From the NCBI RefSeq assembly GCF_001632285.1, contig NZ_LWAH01000016.1, positions 1-64,000 of the forward strand: a stretch of 64,000 nucleotides of DNA. Reading direction: 5' to 3'. Under the pieces are notes generated by a model. It was not told the origin of the DNA and did not search any database. It saw nothing but the letters and a program-made list of their open reading frames with translations. Of the stretch, positions 25,611-35,361 are shown piece by piece; the stretch's first letter is position 1, and every line of letters begins with the position of its first letter. The translations under genes were made by a program, and so were the position numbers. The stretch comes from Moraxella catarrhalis. Its GTDB lineage: Bacteria; Pseudomonadota; Gammaproteobacteria; Pseudomonadales; Moraxellaceae.

Positions 25611-26465
25611 ATGAAAAAACTTGAAGAATTGTTTAGTAAAGCCGATAGATTTGGACGCATTGTCGCCAACCGTTTTAATAAAATTAAAGACTTAAATGAC
25701 ATTCGTGGCATTGGGGCGGGTAAGACAGTGCTGATTACAGGGGCAAGCTCGGGTTTGGGTGCGATGATGGCGCGTAAGTTTGCTTTTTTGGGCTATGATT
25801 TGGCGATTTGTGCACGCCGCCTAGAAAGGCTTGAGGCAATCAAGGCTGAGCTTGAGGGCGATTATGGCATTACGGTACATATCACACGCTTGGATGTGAC
25901 GGATTACGAGCAGATTTTTGAAGTCTTTGGCGAATTTACCAAGCAAATTGGTCAAATTGATAAAATCATCGTCAATGCAGGCGTAGGCGACAGTCGTGTG
26001 ATTGGGCATGGTCGATTTAATATTAACCGTGCGACCGCCGAAATAAACTTTATTGCCGCCATTGCCCAGTGTGAAGCGGCAATGCAGATTTTTCGCCGTC
26101 AAAATAGCGGTCAATTGGTGGTTATCTCAAGTATGTCTGCGGTGCGAGGGTTACCGCGTCATTTGACAACTTACGCCGCCGCTAAGGCTGGTCTCGCTAG
26201 ACTTGCTGAGGGCATTCGCGCCGATATGATCAAAGAAAAGTTACCGATTACGGTATCGACCATTTACCCAGGTTATGTACGCACAGATTTAAATATTGGG
26301 GCGAAATATCTGCCTTTTGAAGTTGAAGAAGATGAAGGTGCTGATGTCATTATCAAGGCCATTGAAGCCAAAGTTGATGAAGCTTATGTGCCACTATGGC
26401 CATGGTTACCTATTGGACTTGGTATGAAATATTTGCCATTAAGACTAATTACTAAGTTTATGTAA
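25611..26465 (+). CDS. Short-chain dehydrogenase/reductase
   Basis: 284 residues. The Rossmann nucleotide site is TGASSGLG (43-50), NAG follows at about 122, and the catalytic set is Ser173/174 with Tyr188 and Lys192 (YAAAK). It lies in the general SDR family of NAD(P)H oxidoreductases; the substrate is unknown. An ATG at 25563 would add 16 hydrophobic residues but lies directly after a -10-like TTAAAAT, so 25611 is preferred. Neither start has a clear ribosome site. Confidence 0.82.
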   Translation: MKKLEELFSKADRFGRIVANRFNKIKDLNDIRGIGAGKTVLITGASSGLGAMMARKFAFLGYDLAICARRLERLEAIKAELEGDYGITVHITRLDVTDYEQIFEVFGEFTKQIGQIDKIIVNAGVGDSRVIGHGRFNINRATAEINFIAAIAQCEAAMQIFRRQNSGQLVVISSMSAVRGLPRHLTTYAAAKAGLARLAEGIRADMIKEKLPITVSTIYPGYVRTDLNIGAKYLPFEVEEDEGADVIIKAIEAKVDEAYVPLWPWLPIGLGMKYLPLRLITKFM

Positions 26466-26581
26466 TTAATTGATATAATAAATAATAAAATTATTTGTTA
26501 GGTTTTTGCCATAGGTAAGATAAGTATCTAGACTTGGCAAATAGACTTAAAGGTTATAAAAATAGAATTGATGGAAAAGTC

Positions 26582-27616
26582 ATGAGTCAAAGTAATAAAG
26601 TAGCCAACAGCGAGTCTAATACCGTTGTTCGTACAGTCGCTGATACCGCTGAAACAGCCAAAGAGGTTGTGACAGATGCAGCAAGGCTGACGAAAGATAC
26701 CCTTGAGCATGGTGCCAATGATACTTTACAATTTTTGGGCGTACCAATTGATATCAATACACTAACCCAGCTGGCAATTGACTTTTCGGGGCGTTTGGTA
26801 TTGGCATTGCTGATTTTCTTTGTAGGTCAATGGATTGGTAAACGCATCGTTGGCGTTGCCAAACACATTATGGTAAAAAGCCGACTGGATCGCACGGCTG
26901 CCAACTTTTTGGGTAATTTGTTATATGGTTTGATGTTGGTCACGGTCATTTTGGCATCCTTGAATAAATTGGGCGTCAATACCAATTCATTTGTTGCTGT
27001 CTTGGGTGCGGCAGGTGTTGCAATTGGTGTATCGCTCAAAGACCAGTTATCAAACTTAGCAGCAGGTGTTTTGATTGTGATTTTTAGACCATTTGGGCGT
27101 GGTGATTTGGTTGAGATTGGCGGTAAACTTGGCACAGTACTTGATATTAGCTTAGTCAATACCCGTATTCGTACCGCCCATAATCACGAGATTATTATCC
27201 CAAATGGTGATATTATGACCTCTGCTAGTATCAACTATTCCTCCTTGCCAAATCGCCGTGTAGATGTTGAGGTGGGTATCGGTTATAATGCAGATATTCG
27301 AGAGGCACGCAAGGTAATGATTGGTCTTGCCGAAGCCCATCCAAATGTTTTGGATGACCCAAAACCAACTGTCATTGTCACAGCATTGGCCGATAGCTCT
27401 GTGGATTTGGTGCTGAGAGTATGGACCAATAATGACGATTGGTTTATGACGCAAGCAGATTTGCTTGAGCAGGTGAAATATGCGTTTGATGAAGCGGGCA
27501 TTGATATTCCCTTTCCGAATCGTACGGTACAGATTGAAGGGCTGCAGATGGATAAATTTAAAACAATTTTTGAATCAAATGCCAAGCATCCTGAGCCTAA
27601 TTCATCCAATCTATAA
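26582..27616 (+). CDS. mscS: MscS-family small mechanosensitive channel
   Basis: 344 residues. An N-terminal soluble extension rich in Ala, Thr and Asp (1-55) precedes three membrane helices. The pore-lining helix and beta domain show the MscS signature: VLGAAGVAIGVSLKDQLSNLAAGVLI, then RPFGRGDLVEIGG and IIIPNGDIM. The channel opens on hypo-osmotic shock to release solutes. A ribosome site GGAAAAG fixes ATG 26582 over an upstream in-frame ATG at 26534. Followed by a strong terminator. Confidence 0.92.
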   Translation: MSQSNKVANSESNTVVRTVADTAETAKEVVTDAARLTKDTLEHGANDTLQFLGVPIDINTLTQLAIDFSGRLVLALLIFFVGQWIGKRIVGVAKHIMVKSRLDRTAANFLGNLLYGLMLVTVILASLNKLGVNTNSFVAVLGAAGVAIGVSLKDQLSNLAAGVLIVIFRPFGRGDLVEIGGKLGTVLDISLVNTRIRTAHNHEIIIPNGDIMTSASINYSSLPNRRVDVEVGIGYNADIREARKVMIGLAEAHPNVLDDPKPTVIVTALADSSVDLVLRVWTNNDDWFMTQADLLEQVKYAFDEAGIDIPFPNRTVQIEGLQMDKFKTIFESNAKHPEPNSSNL

Positions 27617-27650
27617 ACAGCCTAAGTAAATTTAATCAATCCATATATTT

Positions 27651-27683
27651 AAGCCCTGCGTATCTATGATGATACAAGGGCTT
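27651..27683 (+). terminator. mscS terminator
   Basis: AAGCCCT (27651-27657) pairs with AGGGCTT (27677-27683), and an inner GTATC/GATAC pair extends the stem; a six-T run ends the signal. It overlaps the last codons of the converging tag gene. Confidence 0.85.
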
Positions 27684-28260
27684 TTTTGCGAAAATCACAA
27701 TCAATCAAATGATCATTTACCATGCCAACTGCTTGCATAAAGGCATAGCAGGTCGTTGAACCGATGAACTTAAATCCTTGCTGTTTTAGGGCTTTTGCCA
27801 ATCTTGCCGAGACTTCATTTTGGGTGGGTATGTCGGCAAGTGTTTTGGGGTAGTTGATGACGGGTTTGCCATCTGGTGTTGTAATCCCCCACAGATAGTC
27901 ACTAAAACTTTGATGCTCTGTGATGGCAAGGTAGGCTTTGGCGTTATTGATGATGGCGTTGATTTTACCAAGGTGGCGGATAATACCCGTATTTTGCATT
28001 AATGCTTCAATCTTAGCTTGATCATACTGAGTAATTTTTATGGCATCGAACTCATCAAAGGCATGATAATAATTATCACGCTTTTTTAAAATCGTAATCC
28101 AGCTTAAGCCTGATTGCATTGACTCTAGGCAAAGTTGAGCAAATAGCCTCTGGTCATCATAAATGGGCTTGCCCCACTCATGATCGTGGTAGTGAATGTA
28201 AAGTGGATCGGACAAGCACCAACTGCAGCGATTGACTGTTTTTGCGATTGGATTGTTCAT
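27664..28260 (-). CDS. tag: DNA-3-methyladenine glycosylase I
   Basis: 198 residues. RCSWCLSDPLYIHYHDHEWGKP carries the zinc Cys and the family motif of Tag, and a C-terminal His/Cys pair completes the zinc site. Tag removes 3-methyladenine from alkylated DNA. ATG 28260 lies 1 nt after the cysE stop, so the genes are coupled; a TTG 18 nt upstream is a weaker start. It converges on mscS and overlaps its terminator. Confidence 0.92.
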   Translation of the reverse strand: MNNPIAKTVNRCSWCLSDPLYIHYHDHEWGKPIYDDQRLFAQLCLESMQSGLSWITILKKRDNYYHAFDEFDAIKITQYDQAKIEALMQNTGIIRHLGKINAIINNAKAYLAITEHQSFSDYLWGITTPDGKPVINYPKTLADIPTQNEVSARLAKALKQQGFKFIGSTTCYAFMQAVGMVNDHLIDCDFRKKALVSS

Positions 28261-28261
28261 A

Positions 28262-29068
28262 TCAAATGTGATAATCAAGCTCTAAGCCTTCGCCATCAAA
28301 AACATCCAAATCATCTTTGCACAGTGATTTTATGCTTTGGGGATTAAAATTTGGATCTAGTTTTTTGACTGCGGCGGTGAGTTCACAGATTTGCTTATCA
28401 CGCTCTTGGATATGTGCCAATAAAGCTGCAATACTTGATGCAACAGGGTCTTTGGAATCAGGTTTTAAGCCATAAGCGTTAAACAGCTCCTTAGATTGTG
28501 CGTGATGTTTGGTGGATATTTGTTCTTGTTTGTGCTTGACGACCATGCGGGCGGCACTACCGACCATCGTGGCACCAGCTGGCACTGCCTTTACGACAAC
28601 AGCATTTGAGCCAATCTTGGCATCATCACCAACACGAAAGCCGCCCAAAATCTTAGCACCTGCACCAACAACCACATTGTTGCCAAGGGTCGGATGGCGT
28701 TTGGCACCTTTTTCCCAAGAGACACCACCTAAAGTGACACCATGATACAAAGTAACATCATCACCAATTTCGGCAGTCTCGCCAATAACGACGCCCATGC
28801 CGTGATCAATAAAAAAACGCTTACCGATCTTAGCGGCAGGGTGAATTTCAATGCCTGTTGTGCAGCGACTAAAATGAGAAAGCGCTCTGGCCATAAACTT
28901 ATGGTCCAAATTCCACAAGTAGTGTGCCCCTCGGTGCATGATACGCGCATGAATGCCAGGATAGGTTAACAGTACTTCCATTTGGCTGCGTGCAGCAGGG
29001 TCTCGTGCAAGCACAGCTTTCACATCATCTGTGATGGTGTTTTTTAATTTCAACAGTTTTTTTAGCAT
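28262..29068 (-). CDS. cysE: Serine O-acetyltransferase
   Basis: 268 residues. An N-terminal helical domain is followed by left-handed beta-helix hexapeptide repeats ([57 protein letters not shown]). It makes O-acetylserine from serine and acetyl-CoA for cysteine synthesis, and works upstream of any CysK. It is likely subject to cysteine feedback, as in the family. The C-terminal tail (about 190-268) is acidic and longer than in E. coli-type short forms. Confidence 0.93.
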   Translation of the reverse strand: MLKKLLKLKNTITDDVKAVLARDPAARSQMEVLLTYPGIHARIMHRGAHYLWNLDHKFMARALSHFSRCTTGIEIHPAAKIGKRFFIDHGMGVVIGETAEIGDDVTLYHGVTLGGVSWEKGAKRHPTLGNNVVVGAGAKILGGFRVGDDAKIGSNAVVVKAVPAGATMVGSAARMVVKHKQEQISTKHHAQSKELFNAYGLKPDSKDPVASSIAALLAHIQERDKQICELTAAVKKLDPNFNPQSIKSLCKDDLDVFDGEGLELDYHI

Positions 29069-29170
29069 GTATTTTTCCTAAAATTTCTCTCATCATATGG
29101 CTGAATGTGAGATTTATCAAATCAAGCCTAGTATACCGATATGATTGAATGAACGGCGATGCCACCCAAG

Positions 29171-30055
29171 CTAAGGCAAATTCTGATTAATCTTAGCAAT
29201 CAAAGCACGGACTAAGGCGTATTCTTTTTGGTCTAGCTGCAAGCGACGATTCAAGCGAGATAAGCGATTTGGTAGGTGCTTAAGATCATCGTCGTGTGCA
29301 AGATTGAGCCGTTGCATCAATGTGATGATGGCACTTTCAAGATTGGCTGACTGTGCTTGAGTGATCGCAGGCTCATCCCAGTCGCTGCGTATGTGTATGG
29401 GCAGCGAGTATTCCTCTTTTGGCATGCCTTGTATCTGCTTGGTACTAACAAGAGAAGATGGTGTAAGCGTACTGGCAAATTGATCAAAAAAGGTAGCTGT
29501 GATGACTTGTATGGCACTGGCAACATTGAGTACAGGATAATTCAAATTGGCAGGAATCTGGATATGATAATCAGCCAATGACAGCTCTTCATTGGTCAAA
29601 CCTCGGTCTTCACGCCCAAATAAAATGGCAATTTTAGGTAAGGCATTGACCGAATCATCAGCTGATTGATTCATATGATCCAAAGATGTCGCCAAAGTAT
29701 TTTTTGAGACAGTCTGTGATAATTGCTTAAGTGCAACTTGTGCAGCCATGCTTGGCGTCAGCACAGGCCTAGGCATTTGGCGTGATCGGGCGCTGGCTGC
29801 AAAAATGAGTGTACAATCACCAATGGCATTTTTGATATCTTTTGTGATGCAAGCTTTGTCCAGTAATATGCCTGCACCTGCTGCATTGGCATAACTGCTG
29901 TCATCAATCGGTAAGCGTGGATTGACGACCACCAAATCATCTAAGCCCATGGTATGCAGTGCACGCGCCGCCGAGCCGATATTGGCAGGTAGGGTAGTAC
30001 CAACCATCACGATGCGAATGTGTGATAGCCAAGATTTGAGTAAATCGTTCATCAT
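29171..30055 (-). CDS. trmJ: tRNA (cytidine/uridine-2'-O-)-methyltransferase
   Basis: 294 residues of the SPOUT superfamily. IRIVMVGTTLPANIGSAARAL opens the trefoil-knot domain, and ILFGREDRGLTNEEL and IPANLNYPVLNVASAIQV form the AdoMet site. TrmJ methylates the 2'-O of residue 32 in several tRNAs. It directly abuts dnaE, with the start overlapping the dnaE stop. The region 105-150 contains a low-complexity insertion compared with E. coli. Confidence 0.88.
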   Translation of the reverse strand: MMNDLLKSWLSHIRIVMVGTTLPANIGSAARALHTMGLDDLVVVNPRLPIDDSSYANAAGAGILLDKACITKDIKNAIGDCTLIFAASARSRQMPRPVLTPSMAAQVALKQLSQTVSKNTLATSLDHMNQSADDSVNALPKIAILFGREDRGLTNEELSLADYHIQIPANLNYPVLNVASAIQVITATFFDQFASTLTPSSLVSTKQIQGMPKEEYSLPIHIRSDWDEPAITQAQSANLESAIITLMQRLNLAHDDDLKHLPNRLSRLNRRLQLDQKEYALVRALIAKINQNLP

Positions 30056-33000
30056 TATCGAAACACCAAATGATCATCAGTGATATGATTTTTTAATTGA
30101 GCAATATTGTGGTCGCTGGGGTATAGCCGTAATCGGTCATTGGTTTGGATGCGTGCAACACTGCATTCATCATATAAGTATAATGATAAAGGTACACATA
30201 AATCGCCCACTTGACTGATGTCTATATCATCATGCTCTGAAGTTGGGTGAGAGCCTCGTTTGATTAGCTCAGGCGGTGGGCTATTTTCTTTTATCACACT
30301 TAAAATCCCCTCAAGTGCTTGAGTGTCATCACAAGCAAGCTTTAGATGAATTTCCTTTAGTCGGCGAATCCGAGCATTTTCGATAGACTCAATGTGATGT
30401 AGGCGAGTAAAAATCCGACCATCATCATTTTCTCGGACGCTGATTTTGGCGATGACGATATTTGCAATGGTCATATTTGCACGCTCACCTTTGGTGTATA
30501 ACGGTTTGTATTCTTCATCAATACCAAGCACACGCTTACCTGCGGTCAAAACTTCTTTAAATTGATTAAAAGTCTCACCATAGCAGCTCATTTCAATGCG
30601 ACCTTTGCCATCGTCAAGCTTGACGACAATACGCTCCCCAAAAAATGCCACATCATAAATCAAGCCTGCAATCCATGCAAAGCCTTTGGCGGTATCTTTT
30701 AAATCAACGACACTTTTAACAGTAGTATATAAGGGTAGCTCACTGCGATATTCATCCAAAGGATGACCAGTTAAATACAGCCCAAGCGTCGCTTGTTCAT
30801 AGCGTAAGCGATCTTGTGGCTGCCAGTAGACATCTTCAAGTGGCGGTGCGACAAATAGTGAATCATCGACATCTGTAAATAAATCCATCGTCCCAATTAA
30901 TTGGTTTTGGCGGTTTTGGTCGGCAGCTGCCATTGCTTCGGGGAGCTGCCGCCACAAGCCACGGCGAATTTGGTAACTGCAATCTGAGTGATCGGTGATA
31001 TAATGTGGTTTTAAGGTTTCGGCTAAAATATCAAAACAGCCTGCTTTAATGAGTGCTTCTAGTGAGCGTTTACCCACTTTTTTGATGTCAACACGATTAC
31101 AAAAATCGTATAAATCCTTAAAAGCACCGTCCTTGCGTGCAGCGACAATGCTATTAACCGCCTCTTCACCGACGCCCTTGACAGCACCAAGCCCATAAAC
31201 AATTGTCTTGGCATCTCTGACCACAAATTTCCATTGGCTATGATTGACACTGGGTGGGATGATAGTTAACCCAAAATTATCACGGCAATCAGACAGTAAA
31301 AAAACCACCTGGTCGGTATCATCCATTTCAGATGTTAAGACCGCTGCCATAAATTCAGCTGGATAATAATGTTTTAGGTAAGCAGTCTGATAAGCAAGCA
31401 CACCATAGGCTGCCGAATGTGATTTATTAAAACCGTAGCCTGCAAATTTTTCAACCAAATCAAAAATTTGTGCCGCCAAACCGCCATCGATATTTTGCTC
31501 AATCGCACCATCCACAAAAGTACTACGCTGCTTGGCCATCTCTTCGGGTTTTTTCTTGCCCATGGCACGCCTTAGCATATCTGCACCACCTAAGGTATAA
31601 CCTGCTAAGACCTGTGCAATCTGCATGACTTGCTCTTGATAGACGATGACCCCATAGGTTGATTCAAGAGGTGGTTGCAGCAGTTCATGCTGAAACTGAG
31701 GATGGGGATAAGCCACTTCTTGAATACCATGCTTTCTGTCGATAAAATCAGACACCATACCAGACTCAAGCGGGCCGGGTCGATATAAAGCACACATCGC
31801 AATGACATCTTCGATATTTGAGGGCTTAAGCTGTGCTAAGTATTTTTTCATGCCGCTACTTTCTAGCTGAAATACCGCACTGGTTTTGGCCTCTTGAAGT
31901 ACTGAAGTGTATACATCGGCGTCATCGAGTGGCAAGGTTTCTAAATCAATTGAGGATTGACCTTGAGCTTGACGAGTTTGGTTAATGTTATCAACAGCGG
32001 CTTGAAGTACGGTCAAATTTCGAAGTCCTAAGAAATCAAATTTTACCAAGCCGACAGCTTCAACATCGTCCTTATCATATTGGCTGACAGGATGACCTTC
32101 ACCATCACAATAGATGGCCGAAAAATCACTGATGCGATTGGGTGCGATGAGTACGCCGCCTGCATGTTTGCCGACATTACGGGTGAGACCTTCAAGCTTT
32201 TTGGCCATCTCCCATATCTCAAGAGCCAATTCATGGTCTGGTGCATCTGGATTGGTCAGCAGCTCTTTGAGTTGAGGTTCTTGATCAAAGGCATCTTCAA
32301 GCTTAATACCAGGTGTTTTTGGAATCATCTTTGAGATGCGATCACCCAGACCAAAAGGCTTACCCTGAACACGGGTGACATCACGAACCACCGCACGCGC
32401 CGCCATCGTACCAAAGGTGATGATTTGGCTGACTGCTTGGCGACCATATGTTTGTGCCACATAGTCAATCACACGGTCACGCCCTTCGATACAAAAATCG
32501 ATATCAAAGTCAGGCATTGAGACACGCTCAGGGTTTAAGAATCGCTCAAATAACAAATCATAGCTCAAAGGGTCAAGATCAGTAATATTAAGCGAATAAG
32601 CAACCAAAGAGCCTGCACCTGAGCCACGACCAGGACCGACAGGTACGCCATTGGCTTTTGCCCAGCGGATAAAGTCCATGACAATTAAAAAATAGCCAGG
32701 AAAACCCATCTTAAGAATGATATCAAGCTCATAGTCAAGCCTTTCATCATAAGGTTTGCGTACTTTATCCCAATCATCATCTCGCTGATCAACAGGATAA
32801 AGTTTCTCAAGCCGTCTGTTTAAGCCATCAGCGGATACTTTTTTAAAAAAAGTCTCAATGGTCTCACCTTTTGGGATGGGAAAATCGGGCAGAACATTAA
32901 TCCCAAGTGTGATAGTTATATTGCATCGGCTGGCGAGTAGGCGCGTATTTTTAATTGCTTGGGGCAGATCGGCAAACAGCTCGGCCATCTGCTTTTGGCT

Positions 33001-33777
33001 TTTGAAATATTGAAGTTCGGTGTATTCTCTTGGGCGTCTGTCATCTGCTAAGGTATAGCCATTTGCGATACACACACGAGCTTCATGTGCATCAAAGTCT
33101 GTACTGACGGTATTATTTTTGTCATTTGTCTCAGTTGGGCTTGCGTGAATAAAGCGTACATCATTATGTGCAATGATAGCAATGCCAAGCTTAGCAGCTT
33201 GAATGATGGCACTTTCATTAAACTTATCATCGCTGGCTTTGACTCGGCGAATGCCAATGTAGAGCCTATCGCCAAAAATATCTTGCCATGTTTGTAAAAT
33301 AGGCAGGGCATTGTCAGGGTTATTGCCAAGTAAAGGCTGAGCAATCTCTGAGCGATGTGTTAAGATGGCGATTAATTCATCGGAATATTCAGCCAAAGCC
33401 GCTTTGGTGATGACGGGTGTTTCAAACTCTACCGAACCATGATTATTCATTGGGCGGTTGGTATAAGCATCTGAAATCAAACGCATCAGGTTTTGGTAGC
33501 CATGATGGCTCATCGCATAAAGGATGACGCTGTGGCGTGCATCAGCTGCATCTTTATCACTATGCTCACCAACCACCACCTCAGCCCCAATGATTGGCTT
33601 AATACCAGCGCCGATACACGCTTTATAAAACTTGACTGCTGCAAACATATTATTCCAGTCAGCCAAAGCAAGTGTATCTTGACCATCAGCGACGGCGGCT
33701 TTGACCAAATCTTTGATACGGACAATTGAGTCTATAATGGCGTATTCGCTACGAATACCTAAATGTACAAAGGACAT
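30055..33777 (-). CDS. dnaE: DNA polymerase III alpha subunit
   Basis: 1240 residues, somewhat longer than the 1160 of E. coli. Domain order is PHP, Pol III palm with catalytic acidic motif PDFDIDFC, fingers with KSHSAAYG, helix-hairpin-helix, beta-clamp binding and an OB fold (about 1020-1100). It is the replicative polymerase. The N-terminal PHP motif reads HLGIRSEY instead of the HLRVHSDY of E. coli, so one metal-ligand His is lost. The gene begins 6 nt after a small membrane ORF and is followed immediately by trmJ. Confidence 0.96.
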   Translation of the reverse strand: MSFVHLGIRSEYAIIDSIVRIKDLVKAAVADGQDTLALADWNNMFAAVKFYKACIGAGIKPIIGAEVVVGEHSDKDAADARHSVILYAMSHHGYQNLMRLISDAYTNRPMNNHGSVEFETPVITKAALAEYSDELIAILTHRSEIAQPLLGNNPDNALPILQTWQDIFGDRLYIGIRRVKASDDKFNESAIIQAAKLGIAIIAHNDVRFIHASPTETNDKNNTVSTDFDAHEARVCIANGYTLADDRRPREYTELQYFKSQKQMAELFADLPQAIKNTRLLASRCNITITLGINVLPDFPIPKGETIETFFKKVSADGLNRRLEKLYPVDQRDDDWDKVRKPYDERLDYELDIILKMGFPGYFLIVMDFIRWAKANGVPVGPGRGSGAGSLVAYSLNITDLDPLSYDLLFERFLNPERVSMPDFDIDFCIEGRDRVIDYVAQTYGRQAVSQIITFGTMAARAVVRDVTRVQGKPFGLGDRISKMIPKTPGIKLEDAFDQEPQLKELLTNPDAPDHELALEIWEMAKKLEGLTRNVGKHAGGVLIAPNRISDFSAIYCDGEGHPVSQYDKDDVEAVGLVKFDFLGLRNLTVLQAAVDNINQTRQAQGQSSIDLETLPLDDADVYTSVLQEAKTSAVFQLESSGMKKYLAQLKPSNIEDVIAMCALYRPGPLESGMVSDFIDRKHGIQEVAYPHPQFQHELLQPPLESTYGVIVYQEQVMQIAQVLAGYTLGGADMLRRAMGKKKPEEMAKQRSTFVDGAIEQNIDGGLAAQIFDLVEKFAGYGFNKSHSAAYGVLAYQTAYLKHYYPAEFMAAVLTSEMDDTDQVVFLLSDCRDNFGLTIIPPSVNHSQWKFVVRDAKTIVYGLGAVKGVGEEAVNSIVAARKDGAFKDLYDFCNRVDIKKVGKRSLEALIKAGCFDILAETLKPHYITDHSDCSYQIRRGLWRQLPEAMAAADQNRQNQLIGTMDLFTDVDDSLFVAPPLEDVYWQPQDRLRYEQATLGLYLTGHPLDEYRSELPLYTTVKSVVDLKDTAKGFAWIAGLIYDVAFFGERIVVKLDDGKGRIEMSCYGETFNQFKEVLTAGKRVLGIDEEYKPLYTKGERANMTIANIVIAKISVRENDDGRIFTRLHHIESIENARIRRLKEIHLKLACDDTQALEGILSVIKENSPPPELIKRGSHPTSEHDDIDISQVGDLCVPLSLYLYDECSVARIQTNDRLRLYPSDHNIAQLKNHITDDHLVFR

Positions 33778-33783
33778 AATCTT

Positions 33784-33939
33784 CTAATTTTGAGTTAAGC
33801 TGACTGTGCCTAAAACACAGAAAACCACAGGAATGGGATTGACATTGTCTGAATGATGATTTTGGAATTGACCAAACACATATGCACCAATCAACAAAAG
33901 GATCATAAATAGCATCAGCATACGAATGACGCTTAACAT
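33784..33939 (-). CDS. Possible small single-helix membrane protein
   Basis: 51 residues, ATG at 33939, stop at 33784. Residues 6-25 (MLMLFMILLLIGAYVFG) form one strong membrane helix. A polar patch (QFQNHHSDN) and a second hydrophobic stretch (IPVVFCVLGTVSL) follow. It sits in the 182-bp gap between the ribosomal oxygenase gene and dnaE on the same strand, ending 6 nt before the dnaE start. No strong ribosome site is visible, and I do not recognise a family. It may be a real small protein or chance. Confidence 0.42.
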   Translation of the reverse strand: MLSVIRMLMLFMILLLIGAYVFGQFQNHHSDNVNPIPVVFCVLGTVSLTQN

Positions 33940-33959
33940 AATATTAAACCAAAATCATA

Positions 33960-35105
33960 TTAAACCAAAATCAGCCAATTATCATTCAGCCACTGGCTAA
34001 GCCAAGGCAGATTTTGTAAATTGGCGTCTTCGGCAGTAATGGCATCACCGTGAATCAAATGCTTAAGATATGCTCGTTCATCATCTGACAAGTCAACTTT
34101 TTCGCCATTGATATACCACACATCACGCACATGGACAAAGCGGCAGGCAGGGTTTAATACCAAGCACTCACCATCTTCAAGGCGAGTTTTGAGTGTATCA
34201 GCATCAAGCTCATCTTCAAACGCAAGTAATTCATACTGGCGTTGACTGACCAGCTCGCCGATGGCATCTGTCAATAACGCATCGCCTTCTTTGGAATTTA
34301 GCAGGTTAATTAGCTTATCTTTGAGTGCTTGAATGCTATCTTGGCTAAGCTCATAGGCATCTGGCTGGTCAGCTTGCGGTAAGGTTAGGACATGAAACAG
34401 ATTGGCGTGATTGGTGGCGACATCTGCCAGCTCGTCCATAATTTGTACAAGATTGGGTCTGCGAAAACCAAATGAAAATGTCAAGCAATCATTCATCGCA
34501 ATCCCATGATGGCTAAGCCTTGGCGGTACATAAAGCACATCACCTGCTTGCAAGACTTCATCAAAAATAATCTTACCCATGTCATCTAAAAGGCGTATTG
34601 GTTGATTAGGCACAAAAGGGGTATCAGAAGTACACATCTTGCCCAACTGCCATCGACGCGCACCATAACCTTGGGCAAGAAATACATCATATTCATCATA
34701 ATGTGCACCCACCGAACCGCCTTTTGGAGCAACAGATACCATGATATCATCTTGTTGCCATTTGGGAATAAAATCAAAATGCGACCAAAGCTCACCAAGC
34801 TCAGGCGACCATTGCTCAAGATTTTGTACCAAGATTGTCCAAAGCTTGGGGGTTTGATAGATATCGTCTTCATCAAGCGGAGCAGATTTTAGCGACCATT
34901 GATTGATATTTTTATCACTTTGGCTGATCAATCGAGCAGACACGCCTTCTTCAAGTGCCAAACCAAGTATATCTTCAGGCTCAAACATCCCTATCAAGTC
35001 AGGCAAACCCCCCTTAATTAGCAGCGGCTTTTTTTGCCAATATTCTGCCAAAAAAGTCTTATGGCTCATGCCTTTGGGTAGGCAAAATCTTATATTATCG
35101 GTCAT
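33960..35105 (-). CDS. roxA: Ribosomal oxygenase, RoxA/YcfD-like
   Basis: 381 residues, cupin/JmjC fold. The iron site is His135 and Asp137 in GAHYDEYDVFL, with a third His at 199 or 200 in PPRLSHHGIA. The closest known relative, E. coli YcfD, is a 2-oxoglutarate-dependent hydroxylase of an Arg in ribosomal protein uL16. The C-terminal half matches the dimerisation and winged-helix part. ATG 35105 gives the family start MTDNIRF; an upstream in-frame ATG would add 14 hydrophobic residues. Confidence 0.88.
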   Translation of the reverse strand: MTDNIRFCLPKGMSHKTFLAEYWQKKPLLIKGGLPDLIGMFEPEDILGLALEEGVSARLISQSDKNINQWSLKSAPLDEDDIYQTPKLWTILVQNLEQWSPELGELWSHFDFIPKWQQDDIMVSVAPKGGSVGAHYDEYDVFLAQGYGARRWQLGKMCTSDTPFVPNQPIRLLDDMGKIIFDEVLQAGDVLYVPPRLSHHGIAMNDCLTFSFGFRRPNLVQIMDELADVATNHANLFHVLTLPQADQPDAYELSQDSIQALKDKLINLLNSKEGDALLTDAIGELVSQRQYELLAFEDELDADTLKTRLEDGECLVLNPACRFVHVRDVWYINGEKVDLSDDERAYLKHLIHGDAITAEDANLQNLPWLSQWLNDNWLILV

Positions 35106-35361
35106 GATGGTCTCAAAATTAATCAAAAATGCGATAAAATTTGGCATACTTTATGCTTAATATAAACCTTTAGTTTAACAATTTTTTGGTTTAAAACCAA
35201 TCACATTCACCAAATTTTAGTATTTTTGTGGTTTTTATTGAATAAGATTGTACCAAGATTTTGGTTGGCATGATGAAAACAGTGGCAAATTTGTGCTAAG
35301 TTGATTATAATAAAAATTATTTAAATAGCACTGTGACAGGGCATGACGAAAAGGCAGCTTG

